Positions 58,242 to 64,000 of a DNA stretch of 64,000 bases are shown piece after piece. Positions within the stretch are counted from its first letter, which is position 1. Every line of letters begins with the position of its first letter. This DNA comes from Pseudomonadales bacterium (lineage in GTDB: Bacteria > Pseudomonadota > Gammaproteobacteria > Pseudomonadales > Ketobacteraceae): positions 1-64,000 of the forward strand of contig NZXG01000036.1 of assembly GCA_002701845.1 (NCBI GenBank). The letters run 5' to 3'. The notes beneath the pieces are model-generated. The model made no database searches. It was not told the DNA's origin and saw only the letters and a list, made by a program, of their open reading frames with translations. Position numbers and translations under genes: made by a program.

Positions 58242-60223
58242 GGAGAGCCCCCCGCCAACTGGCCGGCGGTGCGGGTGATTTTCTGTTTGACCTTGATCCG
58301 GTAGCGGCGATCACTCATGGCCACGAAGCCTCCCAGGGCCATAATCACCCCCCCGCCCCAGACCCAGCGCATATAGGGTTTGAAATAAATGCGCACGGCC
58401 CAGCTGCCATCGTTCAGCGGTTCCCCCAGTGCCACGTACAGATCCCGGGTGAAACCGGCATCAATGGAGGCCTCGGTCATCATATCGCGGCGCACATGAT
58501 AGTGGCGTTTTTCCGGCGTCAGCACTGCCACCGGCGCCCCGTTTTTTGATACTGCCACAGTGCCCCGGGTGGCTTCGTAATTGGGGCCCAGTACCTGTTC
58601 CACGCCGCGAAACTGAAAGTGATAGGGGCCGATATTCACTTCGTCACCAGCGCTCATCCGCACATCCCGTTCCACATCGAAATTGGCGGTCATGGCCACG
58701 CCGGCCACGGTCACCGCCAGGCCAATATGGGCAATGACCATACCGCGATAACTGAGAGACAACCGCCGCAGCCCCGCCAGGGGCCCGGCTTTGGCGGTCC
58801 GGACCTTTTTCCACAAATCAAACAGAGCGTGCCAGACCACCCAGACACAGAGCAGCAGGCTGATAAACACCATCCAGTTCCAGCCGGCATCGAACAACCA
58901 CAAACAAATGGCTGCCGTCGCGGCGGAAATCACCAGCGCCTGCAGCAGGGTTGATTTCAACAGACCGAACTGATGCCGCTTCCAGTTCACCAACGGGCCG
59001 ATGCCGGTGAACACCATCAGCACCAGGGTCACCGGCGCGAAGGTGGTATTAAAGAACGGTTCCCCCACCGAGATCTTTCCCAGCTCCAGCACATCGAACA
59101 AAATCGGGCTGAGGGTACCCACCAGCACCACGCCGGTGGCGCAAATCAGAATGATATTGTTGGCCAGCAACAACACCTCGCGGGAGAACAAATCATACTG
59201 ACTTTCACTGTTCAGGGACTGGGCCCGCAGCGCAAACAGCAATAGCGAACTGCCCACCACCAGCAACAGAAACACCAGAATAAAGAACCCACGGGTGGGA
59301 TCGGCGGCGAAGGCATGTACCGAGGTCAGCACCCCGGAACGCACCAGGAAGGTACCCAGCAGACTCAGGGAAAAGGTGAGGATAGCCAGCAGCACGGTCC
59401 AGGCCTTAAATACCCCGCGTTTTTCCGTGACCGCCAGGGAATGCATCAGGGCGGTACCCGCCAGCCAGGGCATAAAGGAAGCGTTCTCCACCGGATCCCA
59501 GAACCACCAGCCACCCCAACCCAGTTCATAGTAGGCCCACCAGCTGCCCAGGGCGATACCCAGGGTGAGGAAACACCAGGCTACCGTGGTCCAGGGCCGG
59601 GACCAGCGGGCCCAGGCACTGTCCAGTCGCCCCCCCAGCAGACCGGCAATGGCAAAGGCAAAGGCCACGGAAAAGCCCACGTAACCCATATAGAGCATAG
59701 GCGGGTGCACAATCAGCCCCGGGTCCTGCAACAGCGGATTCAGATCACCGCCATCAGGAGGAAAGTCCGGTAGCAGGCGATCGAACGGATTGGAGGTGAA
59801 TAACAGAAAGGCATTGAAGCCCACGGAGATGATACCCATCACTCCCAATACCCGGGAAGCCACCAGCCGCGGTAAATGCTGACTCCACAGTGCCACCGCC
59901 GCGGTCCAACCCGCCAGTACCAGCGCCCACAGCAGCAGGGACCCTTCGTGACCGCCCCACACGGCGGAGATTTTGTACCACACTGGCAACAGGGTATTGG
60001 AGTTATTGGCCACATAGGCCACGGTAAAATCGTTGCTGACAAAACAGTAAGCCAGAATGACAAAAGCCAGCAGCAAAAAGCCGAATTGACCGTAGGCCCC
60101 GGGCCGGGCCACCGCCATCCAGCGCGCATTCCCCAGTGTGGCCCCGGCCAGCGGCACCACTGCCTGCACCAGAGCCAGGACCATGGCCATGACAATGGCG
60201 AAATTGCCGATTTCTGGAATCAC
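58238..60223 (-). CDS. ccmF: Heme lyase subunit CcmF
   Basis: Polytopic membrane protein that attaches heme to apocytochrome c with CcmH. The 661 residues have about 15 helices and the heme-handling WWD motif WGGWWFWDPVENASFMPWL. First of the ccmFGHI unit; no ccmABCDE genes lie upstream, where fabA is divergent. Confidence 0.97.
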   Translation of the reverse strand: MIPEIGNFAIVMAMVLALVQAVVPLAGATLGNARWMAVARPGAYGQFGFLLLAFVILAYCFVSNDFTVAYVANNSNTLLPVWYKISAVWGGHEGSLLLWALVLAGWTAAVALWSQHLPRLVASRVLGVMGIISVGFNAFLLFTSNPFDRLLPDFPPDGGDLNPLLQDPGLIVHPPMLYMGYVGFSVAFAFAIAGLLGGRLDSAWARWSRPWTTVAWCFLTLGIALGSWWAYYELGWGGWWFWDPVENASFMPWLAGTALMHSLAVTEKRGVFKAWTVLLAILTFSLSLLGTFLVRSGVLTSVHAFAADPTRGFFILVFLLLVVGSSLLLFALRAQSLNSESQYDLFSREVLLLANNIILICATGVVLVGTLSPILFDVLELGKISVGEPFFNTTFAPVTLVLMVFTGIGPLVNWKRHQFGLLKSTLLQALVISAATAAICLWLFDAGWNWMVFISLLLCVWVVWHALFDLWKKVRTAKAGPLAGLRRLSLSYRGMVIAHIGLAVTVAGVAMTANFDVERDVRMSAGDEVNIGPYHFQFRGVEQVLGPNYEATRGTVAVSKNGAPVAVLTPEKRHYHVRRDMMTEASIDAGFTRDLYVALGEPLNDGSWAVRIYFKPYMRWVWGGGVIMALGGFVAMSDRRYRIKVKQKITRTAGQLAGGSP

Positions 60224-60573
60224 GTTGTCAGTCCTCAGTTTTACCGTCTAAATGCTGAAAAAATCGCCGGTTACCATACCACAAAGGCGGCAATCGCCCC
60301 AGAGTCCAGGGGGTTACCGGCAGCAGATACCTAAATCAATACGTTTGAAACACAATGCCATACAATAAAGGGACCCTGGCAGTCGATTCTTGGACCGGTA
60401 ATGAGTAACATGTTGAGCTTAAAACAACATTAAGCGTCGTTCAGGCTGTCACTACCACCGGATACAACCACTAAAATTCACCGGAAACTTTGCCTGACTT
60501 CAGGGAATGCCGTCACAATCACGGACCACGACAGTTTGCCAATTTTATTCACTAACCTAGACCTCAACACAAT
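60224..60573. promoter_or_regulatory. Divergent ccmF/fabA control region with overlapping dyads
   Basis: Within 350 bases, ATGTTG (60410-60415)/CAACAT (60425-60430) and GCTTAA (60417-60422)/TTAAGC (60430-60435) are two interlocked inverted repeats. They lie about 140-160 bases before fabA, and either could be an operator of a fatty-acid regulator. They do not match the published FabR or FadR consensus that I know. No gene is seen in the interval. Confidence 0.4.
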
Positions 60574-61089
60574 ATGAATCAAAAAAGCGCATATACACTC
60601 GACGAACTTTTGGACTGCGGCCACGGCAAAATGTTCGGTCCTGGCAACGCCCGTCTACCTCTGCCCAACATGCTGATGCTGGACCGCATCACTCATATCA
60701 GTGCGGAGGGCGGTCAGCATGGCAAGGGTGAGATTATCGCCGAACTGGATATTCATCCGGAGCTGTGGTTTTTTGCCTGCCATTTCGAAGAGGATCCGGT
60801 GATGCCTGGCTGCCTGGGCCTGGATGCCATGTGGCAGCTGATTGGTTTTTATCTGGGCTGGAAAGGCAACCCGGGCCGGGGCCGGGCCCTGGGGGCCGGC
60901 GAGGTGAAGTTTTTCGGCCAGGTGCTGCCCAGTGCCAAGCTGGTGCGCTATGAAATCCAGATGAAACGGGTGATCGAGCGCAAACTGGTGATGGGTATTG
61001 GCGACGCCTCCCTGCAGGTGGACGGCCGCGAGATCTACACCGCCAAGGATCTGCGGGTGGGCCTGTTCACCTCTACCGATAGCTTTTAA
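60574..61089 (+). CDS. fabA: 3-hydroxydecanoyl-ACP dehydratase/isomerase FabA
   Basis: Introduces the cis double bond of unsaturated fatty acids at C10. The 171 residues have [19 protein letters not shown], the active-site segment [20 protein letters not shown] (catalytic His and Asp) and [13 protein letters not shown]. Followed 51 bases later by fabB in the same orientation. Confidence 0.98.
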   Translation: MNQKSAYTLDELLDCGHGKMFGPGNARLPLPNMLMLDRITHISAEGGQHGKGEIIAELDIHPELWFFACHFEEDPVMPGCLGLDAMWQLIGFYLGWKGNPGRGRALGAGEVKFFGQVLPSAKLVRYEIQMKRVIERKLVMGIGDASLQVDGREIYTAKDLRVGLFTSTDSF

Positions 61090-61140
61090 TTCATCGGCAA
61101 CAACAACGACAACAAACCGACGTAAATAAAGGGTACTGAC

Positions 61141-62355
61141 ATGAAACGTGTAGTGGTGACGGGTATGGGCATTGTGTCCTGCCTGGGCAACGATAAGGCA
61201 TCAGTAACGGAGTCCCTGCGGGCCGGTCGCTCCGGCATTCGTTTCAAAGAACAATATAAGGAAATGGGGCTGCGCAGCCATGTGGCGGGCCAGATCGATA
61301 TTGATATCGCCGAACATATCGACCGCAAGCCGCTGCGGTTTATGGGTGATGCGGCCGCCTATGCCTATATCGCCATGCAGCAGGCCATTGCCGACGCCGG
61401 TCTCAGCGATGATCAGGTGTCCAATGTCCGCACCGGCATTGTGGCCGGCTCCGGCGGCGGCAGCTCCATGAATCAGGTGCAGGCGGCGGACATCCTGCGG
61501 GAGAAAGGGGTCAAGCGGGTGGGCCCCTATATGGTGCCGCGGGTAATGACCAGCACTGTGTCCGCCTGTCTGGCCACGCCGTTCCATATCAAGGGTGTCA
61601 ATTACTCCATCACTTCTGCCTGCGCCACCAGCGCCCACTGCATCGGCCACGGGGCGGAACTGATCCAACTGGGCAAACAGGATGTGGTATTCGCCGGCGG
61701 CGGCGAAGAGGAGCACTGGACCCTCACCATGATGTTTGACGCCATGGGCGCCCTCTCCAGCAAATACAACGACACCCCGGAAACCGCATCCCGGGCTTTT
61801 GATGCCACCCGCGATGGTTTTGTGATCGCCGGCGGCGGCGGCATGGTGGTGCTGGAGGAATACGAGCACGCCAAGGCCCGGGGCGCGAAAATCTACGGCG
61901 AACTGGTGGGCTACGGCGCCACCTCCGACGGAGCCGATATGGTGGCCCCCTCCGGCGAGGGCGCCATTCGCTGTATGCAAATGGCCCTGGCCACCGTGGA
62001 CAGCCCGGTGGACTATATCAATGCCCACGGCACCAGCACCCCGGTGGGGGATGTGGCGGAAATCGGCGCGGTGAAGGAAGTGTTCGGCGGCAACATGCCG
62101 GTGGTGGGCTCCACCAAATCCATGACCGGTCATTCCCTGGGGGCCGCCGGGGTGCAGGAGGCCATTTACAGCCTGCTGATGCTGCAGAATGACTTTATCG
62201 CCGAGTCCATCAATATTCAGCAACTGGACGAGAAAATCGAAGGCGCCAATATCGCCCGGGAGCGGAGGGACAACGCGGGGCTTAATACCGTGATGTCCAA
62301 CAGCTTTGGGTTTGGCGGTACCAATGCCACGCTGGTGTTCCGGAAGATGAGTTAA
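61141..62355 (+). CDS. fabB: 3-oxoacyl-ACP synthase I FabB
   Basis: Condensing enzyme needed to elongate unsaturated acyl chains. The 404 residues have [14 protein letters not shown] at the start, active Cys in [16 protein letters not shown], and the His pair in [13 protein letters not shown] and [12 protein letters not shown]. The fabAB pair is the classic gammaproteobacterial unsaturated fatty-acid unit. Confidence 0.98.
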   Translation: MKRVVVTGMGIVSCLGNDKASVTESLRAGRSGIRFKEQYKEMGLRSHVAGQIDIDIAEHIDRKPLRFMGDAAAYAYIAMQQAIADAGLSDDQVSNVRTGIVAGSGGGSSMNQVQAADILREKGVKRVGPYMVPRVMTSTVSACLATPFHIKGVNYSITSACATSAHCIGHGAELIQLGKQDVVFAGGGEEEHWTLTMMFDAMGALSSKYNDTPETASRAFDATRDGFVIAGGGGMVVLEEYEHAKARGAKIYGELVGYGATSDGADMVAPSGEGAIRCMQMALATVDSPVDYINAHGTSTPVGDVAEIGAVKEVFGGNMPVVGSTKSMTGHSLGAAGVQEAIYSLLMLQNDFIAESINIQQLDEKIEGANIARERRDNAGLNTVMSNSFGFGGTNATLVFRKMS

Positions 62356-62383
62356 CGGTCGCGTAAAGCGCTTTCCGCAGGCA

Positions 62384-62417
62384 TAAAAAAACGCCGGCTT
62401 TTAGCCGGCGTTTTTTA
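62384..62417. terminator. Bidirectional terminator between fabB and the porin
   Basis: ACGCCGGCT-TTT-AGCCGGCGT (62391-62411) flanked by A-tract and T6, terminating fabB and the convergent porin gene. Confidence 0.92.
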
Positions 62418-62436
62418 ATTCAAGTCTCCGGGGAGA

Positions 62437-63567
62437 TTAGAACTTGTGCTCAACACCGAATTGGATTCGTGTGTTTTCAACGTCCGCTTTGGCCTCAGCC
62501 TGAACCGGAGGAGTGTCAAATTCACCAACCATCTCGAATTCAGTTTCCAGCATAATGTAATTCGCGAAAAGCTTGGTCTGTTTACTCAGCTTGTGATCGT
62601 AACCCAAAGCGATTTGAGTTACCTCAGCATCCAGCTCACCAGCAAACGCCACATCTACAGCGCTAATATCGACGTCGTCAGAGAGATAAGACGCGATACT
62701 GTCGATACCAGCGGCGTCATCTTCCAGTTCAGAATAGCCATACTGGAATCGAATCTTGTTCTTTGAGTCGATATTCATGGCCGCACTGAGAATGTAACCA
62801 TCCTGCTCCGCCGGATCGTCACCCTCGGATTCTTCAGCAGTTTGATAAATGGCGCCAAATTCAAAAGCGTCCATTTTCATCATGCCAACCAGCCGGGTTG
62901 CATCATAGCCATCGATGCCGTCATCCTGGCCCAAAGCCGCATAGAAAGTGTCATCATCATATACCAGGGCGACCGAGAAATTTTCCGCTGGGCCGTCCTG
63001 GCAATCGCCGGCGGAACCGTCAGGACAATATTCCTCTCCCGCTTGAACGGCCACGGCCACGGTGAAGGCATTGGCGATGGCTGGACTGGTGTACTGAATC
63101 AAATCAGACTCACGATTCTCCCCCACCAGAACATTTTTGATGTCACCGGCACTCATGTCGTTAAACTGATCCACTTTGCCCTGGGTTTTCTTGAACGGGG
63201 TATCGTAATTACCCAGTTGCACGGCACCCCAGCCGCCTTTCAGCCCAACATAAATATCACGCTGACTGAAGGTATCGCCACCTTTGTCGCCATCATCAAC
63301 CATGATCTCATATTCGGCTTTATAGAAAGCAGACAGATTGTCGGAAATGTCCTCTGAACCTTTGACACCCAGACGTGAAGCATTGCTGTTCAGCTCCCAG
63401 GTGTCGGCGCTGTCGCTTCCTTCTACACCATCCGCGTCAACACTGACATCCAGATCTGAATTTTCATAGGTAACGTTCATTTTGCCGTATACAGTGGGCG
63501 CCGCCATTGCAACACCAGGCATGGCAATCGCTGCACCAATAGCTAAGGGAAGCAGTTTTACTTTCAT
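62437..63567 (-). CDS. Gram-negative trimeric porin
   Basis: Outer-membrane beta-barrel. The 376 residues start with a signal peptide (LLPLAIGAAIAMPGVAMA) and show alternating strands (YGKMNVTYENSD; AVQLGNYDTPFKK; KIRFQYGYSEL), ending in the barrel-insertion Phe (GVEHKF). It is strongly acidic. One loop near residues 180-190 holds two Cys (CPDGSAGDC) that can form a disulfide. The ribosome site AGGAGAG is strong. Substrate specificity cannot be told. Confidence 0.9.
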   Translation of the reverse strand: MKVKLLPLAIGAAIAMPGVAMAAPTVYGKMNVTYENSDLDVSVDADGVEGSDSADTWELNSNASRLGVKGSEDISDNLSAFYKAEYEIMVDDGDKGGDTFSQRDIYVGLKGGWGAVQLGNYDTPFKKTQGKVDQFNDMSAGDIKNVLVGENRESDLIQYTSPAIANAFTVAVAVQAGEEYCPDGSAGDCQDGPAENFSVALVYDDDTFYAALGQDDGIDGYDATRLVGMMKMDAFEFGAIYQTAEESEGDDPAEQDGYILSAAMNIDSKNKIRFQYGYSELEDDAAGIDSIASYLSDDVDISAVDVAFAGELDAEVTQIALGYDHKLSKQTKLFANYIMLETEFEMVGEFDTPPVQAEAKADVENTRIQFGVEHKF

Positions 63568-63960
63568 TTTTCTCTCCTAGAGGGTCCGAGGTGTTTTCGT
63601 AAAAAAGTCGGCTATTACGAACGCTGCGCAGTATGAATGGGCTCTATGACACTTTAGTGACAATCGCGTTATACCGGATGCTATCTGCATGATTTCCATA
63701 CAAAGCCAGCACCCTGACCCCAAGCAGACAACACTCTTATGCTTTCAGGGATTGTTTTACTTTTCTATAAAAATCAGAAATCTACGAGCTATTCTTAAGC
63801 CAGCTTTTTTAAATATCGCCTAACTGACAATGCGACGATATGGCGATTATATGACATTCCTGTGAAATGCAAAGCCAAAATGCACCATTTTTGACCAGAT
63901 TTCCGCCGGGAATAATAGTTTGAAACAAAACTGGTGCGATTTTGAGCTGTGGCTGCCGGG
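63568..63960. other. Upstream region of the porin gene
   Basis: About 390 bases between the porin start and the last partial gene, relatively AT-rich toward 63.75-63.9 kb. It should hold the porin promoter and leader. I see no clear -35/-10, regulator box, RNA or open frame. Confidence 0.4.
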
Positions 63961-64000
63961 TCACTGTTTGATCAGCCATTGCATAAAGGCTTCACGCTCC
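63961..64000 (-). CDS. C-terminal end of a gene continuing beyond the window
   Basis: On the minus strand an open frame enters from the right edge and ends at a TGA at 63963-63961, with the last residues EREAFMQWLIKQ. This loosely resembles the C-terminus of LysR-type regulators, but 12 residues are too few for an assignment. It could also be an untranslated chance frame. Confidence 0.35.
   Translation of the reverse strand, partial: EREAFMQWLIKQ

Noticed and set aside
63630-63665. Inverted repeat TGACACTTTAGTGACA upstream of the porin
   Set aside because: Only the CACT/AGTG core pairs; arms mismatch beyond 4 bases, which is expected by chance.

Overview
The window is a dense stretch of gammaproteobacterial chromosome, high in GC (I estimate about 60%). 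Gene order resembles the Pseudomonas/Alcanivorax/Ketobacter type: recX-alaS-lysC-csrA-tRNA-Ser-tRNA-Arg, fnr-hemN, recA-pncC, mutS-fdxA-(sRNA)-rpoS-nlpD, pcm-truD-ispF-ispD-ftsB-eno-kdsA-pyrG-tilS, ccmFGHI, and fabA-fabB. A long-chain-alkane-type flavin monooxygenase (AlmA-like), a PlsB acyltransferase, a Na+-pumping oxaloacetate decarboxylase and an acidic porin suggest a marine, hydrocarbon-using gammaproteobacterium. The genus is an inference. I see no insertion sequence, prophage or CRISPR array.

Layout. 0.3-5.2 kb: TetR regulator, molybdate transporter modBC without modA, rhomboid protease, peroxiredoxin, ferrochelatase. 5.3-7.6 kb: a tandem kinase/pseudokinase membrane protein and a small unknown protein. 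7.6-11 kb: oadGAB. 11.2-16.9 kb (minus strand): tRNA-Arg, tRNA-Ser, csrA, lysC, alaS, recX and an unknown gene. 17-22 kb: a block between recX and recA with a coiled-coil protein, AlmA-like monooxygenase, Hsp20, Fnr/Anr and HemN. 22.3-27.2 kb: recA with a near-perfect LexA box, pncC, mutS, fdxA. 27.2-28.0 kb: a gene-free region that appears to encode two tandem CsrA/RsmA-sequestering small RNAs. 28-40 kb: rpoS, nlpD, popT, pcm, truD, ispF, ispD, ftsB, eno, kdsA, pyrG, tilS. 40-43.5 kb: a GldA/F/G-type ABC system. 43.9-55.8 kb: plsB, rsmJ, uppP, a thioesterase, tsaB, a YoaA/DinG helicase, mobA, an AlgP-like histone-H1-type protein, adk and a YbaK-HDOD protein. 56-60.2 kb: cytochrome c maturation ccmFGHI. 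60.5-64 kb: fabA-fabB, a porin, and the tail of one more gene.

The most interesting structure is the fdxA-rpoS interval. On the minus strand it holds a short RsmZ-like RNA (six GGA motifs, two hairpins with identical AGGAT loops, a strong terminator). Behind it lies a longer CsrB-like RNA of about 300 nt (15 GGA motifs, its own terminator). The two share a near-identical 3' end and each has an upstream dyad resembling the GacA activating sequence. The presumed target, csrA, is in the same window and has seven GGA motifs in the 60 bases before its start codon, so several parts of a Gac/Rsm circuit can be read here. Other regulatory signals include an Anr box before hemN, a dyad with a degenerate Fnr site before fnr, a palindrome before hsp20, overlapping dyads before fabA, and a terminator-like hairpin in the leader of the AlgP-like gene.
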